From Obelidium mucronatum (Eukaryota > Chytridiomycota > Chytridiomycetes > Chytridiales > Chytriomycetaceae), in NCBI GenBank assembly GCA_025765595.1, contig JAIVFH010000179.1:1-55621 (forward strand): a DNA stretch of 55,621 nucleotides, read 5' to 3'. Made by a program: the position numbers and the translations under genes. The notes under the pieces were generated by a model. It was not told the DNA's origin. It searched no databases and worked only from the letters and a program-made list of their open reading frames with translations. Below, piece after piece: positions 1 to 11,260 of this stretch (its first letter is position 1; each line of letters begins with the position of its first letter).

Positions 1-400
1 GATACTATGAGTAAGGTGCCACATTTTTTGGGCCACTCATAAGTTGCTGTTTGGCCTCTGAGATGGCTTGATAGAGTTTGGTTAGTACATTCCTGCAAAG
101 AGATCCTAAGCTGTTTTAGAAGATCCCAGGTACACCTAAGGCTAGCTTAAGAGTTCCTAGAATTCCCCCTTAGGTGGACTAGTCATGTTTCACCAACAGC
201 TCCTTAGGAAGTTTCCTTGGTTTACCTAGGCAAGTTTGCCTAAGAGCTTACTTGGCAACTTTCCTAGGGCATCCCTTATGACTTCCTTATGACTTCTTAC
301 AAGACTTGCCTTAAGACTGTCCCTAAGAATGTCATTAGGACTTGCCTTAAGACTTTCCCTAGGAATGCCCTTAGGACATCCCTTAGAACTTTCCCTAGGG

Positions 401-469
401 CTTCCCTAGGACTTCCCTAGGACTTCCCTAGGACTTCCCTAGGACTTCCCTAGGACTTCCCTAGGACTT
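401..469. repeat. Clean 11-bp tandem sub-array
   Basis: About six near-perfect copies of the 11-bp unit GACTTCCCTAG lie head to tail inside the larger minisatellite. The homogeneity suggests recent local expansion. Confidence 0.85.
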
Positions 470-678
470 ACCCTTAGGACCTTTCTTAAGAGTTTCCCTT
501 GGACTTCACCTTAGGACTTGCCTTAAGACTTTCCTAAGGAATTGCCCTTAGGACTTTCCCTTAATACTTCCCTTAGGACCCCTTAAGAGTTTCCCTAGGG
601 CTTCCCTTAGGACCCTTAGGACTTTCCTTAAGACTTGGCTTATGACTTTCCCTAGGACTTCCTTAGGACATCCCTTAA

Positions 679-822
679 GACTCCCCTTAAGGCATCCCTT
701 AAGAGTTTCCCTAGGACTCCCCTTAAGGCATCCCTTAAGAGTTTCCCTAGGACTCCCCTTAAGGCATCCCTTAAGAGTTTCCCTAGGACTCCCCTTAAGA
801 CATCCCTTAAGAGTTTCCCTTA
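679..822. repeat. 36-bp higher-order repeat, four copies
   Basis: A 36-bp composite unit starting GACTCCCCTTAAGG occurs four times, starting at 679, 715, 751 and 787. Each unit is three of the basic 11-13 bp monomers fused. The last copy differs by a few bases. This is a local higher-order structure within the minisatellite. Confidence 0.85.
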
Positions 823-1355
823 GGTCCCCTTCAGACTTTTCCTAGGACTTCCTTAGGACTTCCCTTAGAATCCCCCCTTAAGAGTTTCCCTAGGACCTCC
901 TTAAGACTCCCCTTTGGACTTCCTTTAGGACTTGTCTTAGGACTTACTCTAAGACTTCCTTAGGACTCCCTGTAGGACATCCCTTAGGACTTCTTTAAGA
1001 CTTGCCTTATGACTTTCCCTAGGACTGCCCTTAGGACTTTTCCTAAGACTTCCTTAGGACTGCCCTTAGGATTTTTCCTAAGACTTCCTTAGGACTTGCC
1101 TTAGGACTTGCCTTGGGACTCCCCTTAGGACTTGCCTTAGGACTTGCCTGAGGATTTTTCCTAAGACTTGCCTGAGTACTTCCCCAGGACTTTGCCCTAA
1201 GACTTTTCCTAAGACTTCCTTAGGACTTCCCTAGGACTTTGCCCTAAGACTTGCCCTAAGACTTGCCCTAGGACTTGCCTTAGGACTTTCCCTAAGACTT
1301 CCTTAGGGCTCCCCTTAGGACTTTGCCCTAAGACTTTGCCTAAGCTCCCTTGGGA

Positions 1356-2421
1356 TTTTCCCCAACACTTTCCTTACTTTCCTTACCAACACTCCCCTAA
1401 CCAACACTCCCCCCCAAACCCTAACCCTAGCCCTAGATTCCCCCCTACCCCTAAAAACCCTGCAAAAATCACCCAAATCTGCCCCTTTTTCACTGAATCT
1501 TCAGGGAGTTGCACCCCAGAATGTGGTCTTTTTCTTTCAAAAAAAAACCAACACCCGCCGCCTCAGTGCAGCAAAATTCTTATCTTCTCAGCCCGCGCGC
1601 CCCGTCGCTTTTGCTCAGGACCAAATCAAAAAAGCCTTTTGAAGAATCAAAAGACTTTTTTTCTTCAAACTCTAGATCCCAAATCAGAAACTTCTGATTA
1701 GAGATCCAAAGTCCAAAGAATCCCCCCAACCCCTCTCCCCCTCTGCCAATGCTCCCCCGTCTTGGCCCTTGGAAAAAACCAAAGACCAAAACCAAGGAGC
1801 CATCAGAAGAGAGAGAGAGAGCCCAAGAGATCTGAGAAGAAGAAGAAGAATAAGATTGAGTGTGCTAAAGTACCCTGCTGCTGCTGCCCCAGCTCTAGCT
1901 ATCCGTTGGAAAGGCCCCCTTGCAATCAGGAGTCTGTCCAAAGAATTTTAAGATCCTTCTTTTTGTAGAAGATTTGGTAAGGTTTCCCCCCTAGGCAAGA
2001 GGGAAAACCTCAGATTCCCTTCACATCTCCATGATTTTGACACCAAGGAAGTGAAAGTTGTCAGAGAGTTTTCCCCCTCAGGGAAACCCAGCCAAACCTT
2101 CTCCATCATTTGCCTCATTGTATCTCTTAAAGCTCAATTGTTATGATTATTTTATGACAGAGCGTCGCAAGCAACTCTCAGAAACATCAGATGTTTCAGT
2201 GTGATTGGAATGTGGAGCCCAATAATTGACTAAAAACATGGCATTGGTGGTACCAATGATCTAGGTACTGTTCGAGTATTCTACTCAGAGAATTATTTCA
2301 AACATTGGACTGGTACCACCCGGGCCCCCTGTTCAAAATGCTTCTCCTTCTGAATATCTTACAGTTGTCTAGATAATGCCATGCTGGATAATAAGAGCAG
2401 ATTGCTGACGTTGCAACACCC
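1356..2421. other. Intergenic, no gene recognised
   Basis: No supported gene. 1380-1480 is C-rich and contains a short CCCTAACCCTAGCCCTAG-like stretch at 1416-1436. 1500-1970 carries short open frames on both strands that look like chance frames in purine- or pyrimidine-rich DNA. A 9-bp inverted pair GGTGGTACC / GGTACCACC lies at about 2248 and 2312. Confidence 0.5.
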
Positions 2422-2960
2422 AGGTAAGGTTTAAGCACTAAATTTACTTTTTGCCAAGCAATAAGCTTTTAGACTAATGCCAACTGAACCACTTGGTAAA
2501 CTCAGTGGTTCTGTTTCTCAAAAAATGAGGAACAAGGAATACAAGTTGACATTTTCTTAGGCAAATTTCAATTACCCTACAAATGCAGACTCAAAAATTC
2601 CAAAACAACACTCCACATTGGTTTGGCAGTTGAGCCCACTTTGCTATTTTATGTTTAAATGGTATCCGTCTAATACCAGGTTGAGCCAGTCCCTTACGAA
2701 ACTACCCAGGTACAGGTTAAAACTCAAGATATACTCATTTGCCAAGTGTTTAGATTCAAGCAATTCTTAAATGTCCAAACACTCCTAGACTCAGTGTACT
2801 GATAGTCTGGGTCTCAAAGAGAATGCCAGGGCCATCGTCCTATGCCATACTTGCAGTAGCTGCAATATCAATTAGTTGAATATCTGTGCAGCATAGGGTC
2901 ACTTGTCTGAGGCAAATTTTCACCACCCTAGGAATAGCTGTAGCTTCCAGAACTCCGCAT
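2422..2960. repeat. Diverged tandem duplication of about 280 bp
   Basis: Two segments, roughly 2422-2640 and 2702-2960, share a series of ordered matches: CCAGGTA...GGTT, then TTTGCCAAG, then CTCAGTG, then AGGCAAATTT, then ACCCTA, then an ACTCC-containing end. They are clearly related but well diverged. No coding sense is evident. This is an old unclassified repeat pair. Confidence 0.5.
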
Positions 2961-3424
2961 TCTTTTAAAATATTTTAAGAGGGCTTTTCAGAGGTGGACG
3001 AACCTGAAACCTCTGCTTTCAACTACAACTTTCCATATTTGGTCTATGTCAATAAGGGCCATAAAACCCTGGGTAATCCAAAGGGTCTTTAGTTTCTCCA
3101 AAGTGGAGTCACTTAAGTTCCAAGGATCAAACCCCAGAAGAGTCAAAAAGTTGGTCAAGGCCTTAGAAAGTTTCTTGACCATCTTTTTAACTCTTCCTTA
3201 AGAGTGTCCCAGACCAAAAATGTGTGCCATATTGTACACATCTGTGTCCCCAAAATATTTTGCTACAAGTTCCAAAAAAAAAAAGGATCAGGTTGGATTC
3301 AAATAAAAAAGCCATGGAAAGCAGAGATTTCCTTGTTATTCTAATGCTTGGTTGGTGATAGTCCAATGCTTGGTTAATGTGAAACCATGGGGCTCATTAG
3401 TTGAAGGAAGTTGGTGGTGGATGT

Positions 3425-3503
3425 TGGGAACCCAGCTGGGGATTGAACCCAAAACCTTTATAGCACCTTGACAGAGAACTGCCAACTGGGCTATCAGAAC
3501 AAT
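3425..3503 (-). repeat. tRNA-derived SINE-like head (pol III boxes)
   Basis: On the minus strand the segment contains TAGCCCAGTTGG, close to a tRNA A box, and about 40 nt later GGTTCAATCCC, a good B box flanked by a five-pair T-arm-like stem. The ends cannot form an acceptor stem and no anticodon arm is clear, so it is not a functional tRNA gene. A tRNA-derived SINE head or decayed tRNA pseudogene is the best reading. Confidence 0.35.
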
Positions 3504-3854
3504 AATTTCAATGAGATTATGTTGGAATTATATAAGTAGAAAATACAGCCAACCACACCATTGTAAATATAATCAAAGATGATCAAACAAACAAACAAAC
3601 CACAATCCAAAATATCAAGAAGACTAAAGCCACAAGCTAACTGGCAGGAACACATAAAAAGATAACAGTTTTACAAGAAGAGGCTGTGGAGAAAACCAAC
3701 TGCTGACAATAACTGCAAAACCTGCCCAGACCAGGAACAAACACCAGAATTTGCTAAAATGGAAAATGATCCAACTCAAATTAAAAGAGCAAACCCAAAT
3801 TAAACAAAACTCAACGTGGCAATATATAACCCAAAGATGAATAGAAAAAACAAA

Positions 3855-5880
3855 AAAATGGCTTTTAGAACAACAAAATGAAGTCAGGAAAAAAATGGAA
3901 CAGACAACTGCACAAGCCATCACCCAAATGATTGAAGAAAATGTGGCAGCAAGGAACAACAGGATGAACAAAACACAAAGAAATTTCTTAACAGTGTCCT
4001 CAACAGATTCCACAAAATCGACCTGGATAGGATTAAAGTCACAGACAAGGATGGCAACAGCCACATAGAATTTGACAGTGAGAAAATCAAAATAGAAGCT
4101 GCAAATCAAATGAAAGAGTGGTTCCACAGAAGACCAGACAAAGAATTCAAAGAAAAATCCATCTTTATTGACGCATACAAACCGTTGGACAACATAGATG
4201 AAAACATATTCGAACCAATGAAAGCGGAGGTCACCGAAGATGAAATTCGCATAGCAACATAGATAAAACATATATGAACCAATGAAAGCTGAAGTCACCA
4301 AAGATGAAATTTGCATAGCACTTGAACAACTTGGGACCAAAAAAGCCCCAGGGAACAGCGGAATAACCAAAGAACTCCTGCTAATGGGAGGACAAGAAAA
4401 CTGGAAACTCATAGTGAAAATGATACAAACACGCAAAGAGTATATGGACACCCCCAACTGCTGGCTGCAAGGAATCATGAACTCAATCCCAAAAAACCAA
4501 GAATGGGGCGCAGACATATACTCAACAAGACCCATTGCGTTACTCGAAACACTGTACAAACTCCGAGAAATAATTAAAAAGAACAGACTGGTCCCTATCC
4601 TTGACAGAAACAATGTACTAAAAGGAAGAAACTGCTCTGTCCTCCCTAGTGAATCCACTGACCCAGTAATACATTGTGTTAAAGCAATCATTGATCACTG
4701 TATTGAAACCAAGAAAGAATGCTAGAAAAAACTGGGATCCCGAAACTATATTGGAAGACATAGCAGCCCTCGCATTTGTGGACAACACCAACACAGTAGC
4801 TGACAACTGGAAAGAACTGGAAAAACAGACCAAACTGCTGTATGAATTCCAAGATGGAAATACTTTTTGCATCCAACACCAAAAAAGATTGCCATCAACC
4901 CCAAAACCCCTCAATCAGTCCTGAAGTGGGGAGACCAAAGTGAAGTGGAAGTATTACAAAAAGACCAAAGTGAAAGAATATTGGGAAACTACTTCTCAGC
5001 CGACAACTCAAACACAAAAGCAATTGAGGAAATACAGACCCAAATCCAAGCCATGGCAAACATGCTGAAAGACAAAAGAATCACAGACAAAAGCACAATA
5101 ATGATCATAAACACGGTGCTCATGCAGCAAATAAGATACAAATAGAAAACTGTACCCGTCAGCCCAACTGACATGGAAAAATGGTTTACACCAGTGCTAG
5201 GACTGGTTAAACAGAAAGTGAAACAGCCTAACAGCCTGCCAACCTCCCAAATGAAGCGCTCACAAATATATAACCTCATCGACTGGAATGACCTATTTAT
5301 GTACGACACAATCAGCAACTTGATGATTTGAGCAAACTCTGATGACTTGCTTGGAAAAGTTACAAGAATTCACCCAGCAAACCTGCAAGAAGAACTGGCA
5401 CTACCGCACTGCCCACTGGAGACACCGTTCCCAGCAAAAGTGGAAAAGGGCACCCACCACTTAGCGGCCACACTTAACAGGATGTTCAAACACCGAATAA
5501 GCAGTGAAGCAATTTAACACCTTGACTGTGAAGGAAAGGAAAAACCGGCCTTTGGGAAGGTATAGGGAGGAGAAACATCAATGTTCCATGCAATAGACAA
5601 CTGGGCAACATATAATGAAGTCAGGGATCCTATGCAGGAACAGTGAAAGAATACTCAGAGAATACTCAGCCAAAGAGAAATGGCCATCAGGTACCCAGGT
5701 TTCAATGCAAGCAAGGAAAAGTGGTATAACATAGTTACACAGTCCCTTCAAAAACTATCAACCAAAGGCAATCCCAGAATATCAGACCTTGCATAAAGAA
5801 GTCCAAACCCATTTGCAACTGAAAAATCAACAATGAACCTATTAAGCCAAGCTAAAACCCAAGACACAGTCACATGACAC
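3855..5880 (+). pseudogene. LINE A reverse transcriptase region, broken
   Basis: Remnant of the ORF2 reverse transcriptase, which in live elements copies element RNA at a nicked target. KAPGNSGI, a conserved block of LINE RTs, is at about 4345. The frame then runs to CIETKKEC at 4724 and jumps directly to NWDPETILEDIAALAF. Comparison with copies C and D shows that roughly 290 bp carrying motif A (KKAFDSV) and motif B (QQGSVLAP) is deleted. Motif C reads FVDNT where C and D have FVDDT, so a catalytic aspartate is also lost. Stops occur near 5144, 5330 and 5516. It cannot encode an active enzyme. Confidence 0.85.
4191..4319 (+). repeat. 65-bp tandem duplication inside LINE A
   Basis: The stretch beginning AACATAGATGAAAACATAT at 4191 is repeated from 4256, with a few substitutions and one deleted base. 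LINE D has the segment only once (about 53196-53258), so the duplication arose in copy A. Confidence 0.85.
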
Positions 5881-5943
5881 CTGCACACTTGAATGGACTG
5901 AAGAAATCCAAAGAAAGAAAGCAGAAAATAAGGGGAACTTAAC

Positions 5944-8230
5944 ATTGACATCTGGGAAATACAGCAAACTAGAATGAAAGAAAGGCTATTGGACCAAGAA
6001 GAGGTGGAGGAATCAAGCACCAAAAAGAACCTGCCATGGAGAGCCGGAACATATGTAAATAATAGAAATGACAGGGCAAAGAGAGCAGGAAAATACTTTA
6101 AGTGCAGTGATGAGCAAACCCTGGAAGCCATTGGGACCAGAATTAACAACTGTCTGAACAGTACATATGATAACATCTACACTGATGGATCACTGAAAAC
6201 CATCAATGGAGCTCCAAGCATAGCAGGATCTGTATTTGTCAGAGACAGTGCCAGCAGGGGCTGACAAGTTAAATTCAAACTGGAAGGAAATGCACACTCG
6301 ACAAACCCAGAGCATATGGCCCTGAATGCAGCACTAATTGGGTGCGGGAACTTCAATATTGATAACCTGACAGTAATTTCGACCTAGAATCTAAAAGAAC
6401 TCAACTTTAACATACACCCCAGAGAACTGAACAAGAAAACAAATGTAATGTCCACTGCAATCACATGTGAAATCATGAATCAAAGAAACAGAGAAGGAAT
6501 GACACAACTCCCTGAGGTGAAACATGTAAAAGGACACAGCGGGGAAGTAGGCAACAAACAAGCTGACAAGGATGCCAATAAAGGACACATGGCACCACTG
6601 CTCGCACAGAACACCCACGCCCAATCAAACATAAAATTCATTCTAAAGGCGGATGGGAATATCATCGAAGGAGCATACAGAAACAACCCAAAAGATATAA
6701 CCAAAATAGCAGCACACCTGGAATAGATAGACCAACCAAAACACAGGCACATCAAAGAAATCCAGGAGTTGGTAGACCTGGGTCTTACCTTCACTGTAAT
6801 CCAATGTGGACACAAAACAACCTCACTATTCACCAGTGAAACCCTTAGTCACTATAGGAAATACCTGATAAATTCAACACATAGGCAACCACTAACCCAA
6901 AAAGAAATGCGAAGAAGACATCAGGACCTCTACCCCAATGGATTCTGCAGAGTATGCCTCTCAGATGAGGAAGAAACAAATGAGCACCCATGGAACTGCC
7001 CAGTAATGCAAGAAACCAGCTGAGAAATCATGACCAACTTCATCGAAAAAGGAAGCAAGGAGAAACCACAACAACCCAGTAACCCTGAGGGAGACATCCA
7101 ACCAACTCTAATACCAACGGGAAACAACCCGAAAGGAGAAATTGAGAAAGAAAGTAATCTGACGCTAGATGAAATTAATACCAGACTGGAAAAAAGAAGA
7201 CATGAACCCAATAAACTCCAAAACAGACAGATTCTCATTTGAACAGGTTGCAGGATATGGACTTATACCAGAGATAACCCACGAATGCATCAAAAAATGT
7301 GGAGTACAGAAGGCGGAAAGTATCAGAAGAATCATTGTACAAGCATGGAACTAAGATATGAAGCAAAGGAGAAAATCTGGAAATACTGCAATGAAATTAC
7401 AATTGAATTTGAACTTGCCTGTGGAATCACTGAGAAAAACAAGACCAAGAGGAAAGATAAAAACCCCAGCAAAGAGGGACCCAGAAACAAAACTGAAAAG
7501 AACAATGAACCAAGAACAACCAAAAATACAAAGATCAAAAATGAAACCATATGTCAACTATGCGAGGGGATAATTGGCGCAACAGGAAACCATGAATGCT
7601 CAGGAAGAATGGGGAGAATCAAAAAAGCAATCAAAACTCTAATGGAAGACAGAAAAGGAATCAAGAAAATACAACCTGGATGGACAACAACATCTAGCAG
7701 ATACATGAACGCATACGTCAAGAATGAAGAATTCAAATACAAACCAAAAAAGAACCAAGTACCAGGAAAGAAATCGAAAACTGATGAGAGCAGACAGGAA
7801 AACCAAAAAAAGGAAACGCACGGCAAAGGAAAGGAAAGTGAAAAGAAACAACTCAAAAGGAAACTGGAAGAACTACAAGAATAGGAAGACAGAGCATTCA
7901 AAGAGCTTAGAAAAGAGAAAACAACATTGGAAGAAATCAGCAATGACATAGCAAGGGAAAAACAAACACTAGAAATACCGGACGAAGGTGTGGACATGGG
8001 ACCGGTGTCCCTACAAATACCCAGGCAACAAGAGTGGACCTATCCAGAGGGGATTCCACCAACACAAGGATCAAGCAAACAGCAAGGGGACTGGAACCCC
8101 TCAACCAAAAGACACATGGTGAAAGGGAGCCAGATGGGGGCTCTCTTTTTTCCCCAAAGGAGTATTTGATAACGAGGCCCCCAATAAGTGTCAAAGCTCA
8201 AGAGGAGCTGAGGGATAGGAATGGAGAAAA
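5944..8230 (+). pseudogene. LINE A RNase H and C-terminal zinc/coiled region, broken
   Basis: C-terminal part of ORF2. The RNase H fold is visible as YTDGSLK at about 6180, NPEHMALNAAL at 6306, an IDN block at 6358 and HVKGHSGE...NKQADKDA at 6516-6580, matching the D-E-D-(H)D pattern of type I RNase H. After it come CRVCLSDEEETNEH....NC (about 6948-7000), a zf-RVT-like cluster, then a Lys/Glu-rich region with CQLCEG...NHECSGR (about 7553-7605). In-frame stops (for example 6262, 6385, 6724, 7021, 7882) and frameshifts break it into pieces. The order of domains is the same as in LINE C. Confidence 0.85.
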
Positions 8231-8472
8231 CGGGGTTGATTTAGATTAGGGGTACACAACATAGGTGGAAACTCAAGACGAGTTGGAGGATGGAAGCAGG
8301 GAGGTGATACTGGTAGCAGACTGGGGTCTACAAGGGGGAATAGGTGGAAACCACTTGTAATCCGGAGTATGAGGCCGGGCCTTACTAATCAATCCGAGAA
8401 ATTTGGGGGAAAATAGTAATTTGACAAGTGTTTGTTACAAAATACAGTTCATACCAAAAAAAAAAAAAAAAA

Positions 8473-8932
8473 GAACCTCGGCCATCCTTGCAAATCACAG
8501 CAGACATAGAACCAGCCATTTAAATCACTTTGGCAATCCCAGATTTGCTACTGGTGTCTGTTTGGCCCCTGCAAGGCTGCTGTTGGAATTTCAAATTTCA
8601 GTAGGGGTTTTCCAACAGCAGCCTTGCTGCTAAATTGATTGGCCACATCCTGCTTCTGGGTTGAGGAACCAGTCTTTCCACATTGAAAGCTGGCCTGCAA
8701 GTAAGGAGGTCCCATTCGGGTCACTAGGGCCATCACAAACCCCCAAAGTTGCAGTTTGCAACACCAACAAAGCACCTGCAGCTATGGCTGAACCTCGGCC
8801 ATCCTTGCAAATCACAGCAGACATAGAACCAGCCATTTAAATCACTTTGGCAATCCCAGATTTGCTACTGGTGTCTGTTTGGCCCCTGCAAGGCTGCTGT
8901 TGGAAGTTCAGTAGGGGTTTTCCAACAGTTCA
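8473..8932. repeat. 317-bp-period direct repeat with an 18-bp palindromic hairpin
   Basis: GAACCTCGGCCATCCTTGCA starts at 8473, directly after the LINE A poly(A), and again at 8790. The match runs about 140 bp to the TTTTCCAACAG end. In copy 1 the arms at 8571-8588 and 8610-8627 are a perfect 18-bp inverted repeat (GCAAGGCTGCTGTTGGAA and its complement). Copy 2 retains only a partial right arm. No protein is evident. Confidence 0.8.
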
Positions 8933-8965
8933 GAGATTAATGCCAAGTATGTAGCACCAATGGCA

Positions 8966-9211
8966 GTTTTATGATGAGAATCGGTTTCACATCCTCATTT
9001 TGTTATTCATCAAGATTTCAAATAGCTAGCTCATCAGAGTTCTTTTGGCAAGCAAGAGTCAGCCTCTTTCTGGCAATCAAAATAAATAGGCTGACAACAA
9101 AGTTCTTGACGCAAACACCTCCTAGCAAGAAATTTCTGCCCATAGGTATTGAAATCCTATAAAAACCTCCTGCGCTGCGAAGAAGCAAAGTGACTGAGTG
9201 TATGTCTCTAG
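8966..9211 (+). mobile_element. Helitron-like element, 3' portion, inserted in KDZ copy 1
   Basis: The segment matches the 3' half of the Helitron-like element ending at 40869 almost base for base. It ends with CTGCGAAGAAGCAAAGTGAC, then the terminal GTCTCTAG at 9211. The next base is T of TGTCATGTTGTTGATAGC, which is KDZ sequence uninterrupted at 38657, so the 3' boundary is exact. No 5' terminus (TTGCAGG hairpin) was found upstream, so the element is truncated or joined to the 8473-8932 repeat. Confidence 0.8.
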
Positions 9212-9733
9212 TGTCATGTTGTTGATAGCAGAGGCCAGGAGTATAGTGCGGCTGTGATGGATGGAAAAGTGTTGGGGCACTTGCTGTGCAGAGAGATTGG
9301 ATACAATTCGGACATCATTGGGATCAATACAAAATTCTGTATCAATCATGCAGGATTGAAGGGGAAATGCATCATTTCAGGATGTGCGAATCAAAAACAA
9401 GAATGTGAGATCTCTTTTGATTAAGCGCTGTTTTGCATAGAAGCAGAACATATGGAGGCAGTGGTACTTCTTTGAGTCCAACAAGTTTATCACAGGATTT
9501 CTTTGTCAAACATTCATGAGGCTGGATGAGTATCCTACATTCATGTTTTATGACAAAGCATGTGTTTTTGTCAAGACTTTAAAAAACGGCGCTCAGCAAA
9601 ACAAGCTGCTCCACAAGTAAGGATGTATATGCTGTGATAGAATCTAACTGACAGATTCTGCATGGAGAATTGCAAAGAAAGGTCTTTTGCTAGGCTATAC
9701 CAAGAAACAAGCCTTTATTCAACATATCAGCTG
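9212..9733 (+). pseudogene. KDZ-type transposase fragment, copy 1
   Basis: Nearly identical to part of the KDZ locus at 38657-39415 but with two internal deletions. One of about 160 bp removes the region between the EAEHMEAV block and the FESNKFITGF block. Another of about 70 bp removes the DRFHF block. Readable pieces include SNKFITGFLCQTFMRLDEYP and FYDKACVFVKTLKNG, the YD-x-AC block typical of KDZ (Kyakuja-Dileera-Zisupton) transposases. It starts abruptly at the Helitron 3' end and stops abruptly at a LINE scrap. It is a dead fragment. Confidence 0.75.
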
Positions 9734-9985
9734 TCAGGTTGCCTTCTTCCTTTTCTGTTTTCCAATCAGGATTGGTTGAATTTCTCCTTCGATGCTGGTT
9801 TGTTGTTGGGGTTCCTCTTTGTTTTCTTTTTGGCATTCTTCGTTGATTTTTCTACTTAATGTGTCAATGAAGTTAGTCATGATTTCCTCTCTGATTTCCT
9901 GCATTACTGGGCAGTGCCATAAGTGCTTGTTAGTTTCTTCTTTGTCAGACAGGCATACCCTACAGCATCTGTCTGGGGATAAGCA
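9734..9985 (-). pseudogene. LINE scrap: zf-RVT region of ORF2
   Basis: On the minus strand it encodes a decayed version of the RNase H-distal cysteine/histidine block (CRV.LS.KEETN.HLWHCPVMQEI and EIMTNFI). It aligns with 20640-20740 of LINE B and 43735-43830 of LINE C. It lacks both element ends. It lies between KDZ copy 1 and the RecQ-like remnant and probably marks where one of these was cut. Confidence 0.7.
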
Positions 9986-11254
9986 GCAATACCAGAAACA
10001 CTTGAATGCACTCCTAAAAAGAACAATTGCGTGGGTTGTTGACGAGTTTCATATGATTTAGGATGTTGGCCTGTCATATCGCCAATCATACTTGTGCCTG
10101 GAATCACTGCAGCAGCGGTTTCCTTCCATACCAATGCTGGTAAACTCAGCAACAGTGCCACGATTGTGGTATTCAAATCTCAAGGAGTTTGGTTGCGGGA
10201 AGGGGTTTTGTGGAATTGATTGGAAATGTTGACCAGCCAAACATCTTCTACACCGTAAAGCAACAAACAACCGTCAAAGAAGACCTTGCTGCCGTTTTTA
10301 AAAGTGCCAGAGATGGACAGTTTAGCAGCGCGGAGTTTATTACAGTCATATACTGGAATGACAAGGGAAAGCTCCACAAGCTCTATGAGAAGCTGAAGCT
10401 TTTGACAGTGGCATGTGGTTGCAAACTGTAAATATATACCACAGATGTGAGTGATGCACAAAAGGTTGGGATTATTGGAGCTGTGAAGACCGAATCAGTG
10501 GATATTCTGTTGGCAACAGGGGCGCTGGATCTTGGTGTGGATGTACCAAAGGGAAGGCAAGTTACACATATGGTCGTTCCGCCCAGTTTCTGTGATTTGG
10601 TTCAAGAGCTTGGCAGAGCTAGGAGAGATGGAATGCCAGCCGTTCACAAACTGTTTGTCATCAGCAAGGGACTTGTAGAGCTCGAGGAACGTCAAATTGA
10701 TCAAGTTGTTGCAAGCAGACGCGACAGAGATATTGATGTATATACAGCTTACACTGCTGGAATTGTTTGCCGCCGTCAAGTCATACTCGACTACTTTGTC
10801 ACAGCAGCGCTGACTGGCCCTTCCGTCAATGCCAGGTGTTGCGATGTCCGTACAAGACTTACAATGTTGAATGATAGAGTGGTCAAGAAAGTGGAGGTTT
10901 CAAAAAAAAGGTTTCAAGGAAGACATTGTCAACAGCAAATTGACTGAGAATGCTAAATGAAATGTCTCGGGCTCATCATGCCCTTGTTTCCAAAAAGCCA
11001 ACGAGCAGTTGAGGTACTCAATGGAGGATGCCGAAGCAATTGCGAAAGATGCATACAATGTTTCCGTTGAAAAAGTAATGCCGAGGAGTGCTGTCGCTTC
11101 AATGGAATGGATCAACATTTGCCTCGGAATTACCAAGAAGTATATTCAGGAGGAGTGTGATGGGACCAAACAACACACACCTATTCAACGACTGTTTCTC
11201 AATGATTATTCAGAACATAGACTTTCCAATGCATTTGTTAATGATAGTGATTAA
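9986..11254 (+). pseudogene. RecQ-like helicase remnant
   Basis: SF2 helicase of RecQ type, an ATP-driven DNA unwinding enzyme family. A walker B-like WVVDEFHMI lies at about 10030, followed after a stop by a RecQ-like block ending RFPSIPMLVNSATV. In another frame comes VDQPNIFYTV (RecQ RPNLxY motif) at about 10225. Then 10447-10947 gives VDILLATGALDLGVDVP, VVPPSFCDLVQELGRARRDG (motifs V and VI) and CRRQVILDYF, like the start of the RecQ zinc region. 11009-11254 may be the C-terminal tail (no recognised domain). The first RecA lobe with Walker A is missing, cut off at the LINE scrap. Stops and frame changes make it a pseudogene. In fungi RecQ-like copies are often repeated and TE-linked; whether this one was mobile is inference. 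Confidence 0.7.
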
Positions 11255-11260
11255 AACTGT

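Larger units (their letters stand above)
121..1355. repeat. Minisatellite of CTTAGG/CCTAGG units
   Basis: About 1.2 kb of degenerate tandem repeats built from 10-13 bp units of the form GACTTCCCTTAGG, with the variants CTTAAG and CCTAGG. Units drift in length and sequence, so there is no single clean period over the whole block. Translations across it only give Leu/Pro/Arg repeats and are not genes. Such arrays are common in subtelomeric or heterochromatic DNA; that placement is inference. Confidence 0.9.
3600..8472 (+). mobile_element. LINE copy A, decayed non-LTR retrotransposon ending in poly(A)
   Basis: A 5'-truncated non-LTR retrotransposon. It starts around 3600-3700 in the region just upstream of the reverse transcriptase, continues through RT, RNase H and a cysteine/histidine cluster, and ends in a 3' UTR with A17 at 8456-8472. 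The last 200 bases match the 3' ends of LINE B and LINE C, including the motif GTGTTTGTTACAAAATACA before the poly(A). No target-site duplication could be recognised. Many stops, frameshifts and an internal deletion show it is dead. It belongs to the same family as copies C and D, and B is a more distant relative. Confidence 0.9.

Noticed and set aside
642..845. 67-aa open frame of LGLPLRHPLRVS repeats
   Set aside because: It is a direct translation of the 36-bp minisatellite, with no sign of selection or gene structure.
121..1436. Chromosome end (true telomere)
   Set aside because: Only two to three telomere-like units are present and they are internal to other sequence.
1336..1968. Overlapping small frames on both strands
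   Set aside because: Compositionally driven (C-rich, then GA-rich), mutually overlapping, no domain or splice support.
3425..3503. Functional tRNA gene
   Set aside because: B box is good but acceptor and anticodon stems do not pair.
3624..4691. 355-aa minus-strand open frame
   Set aside because: Antisense of the LINE A RT region. The hydrophobic composition arises from the A-rich sense strand, and similar antisense frames occur opposite LINEs C and D.
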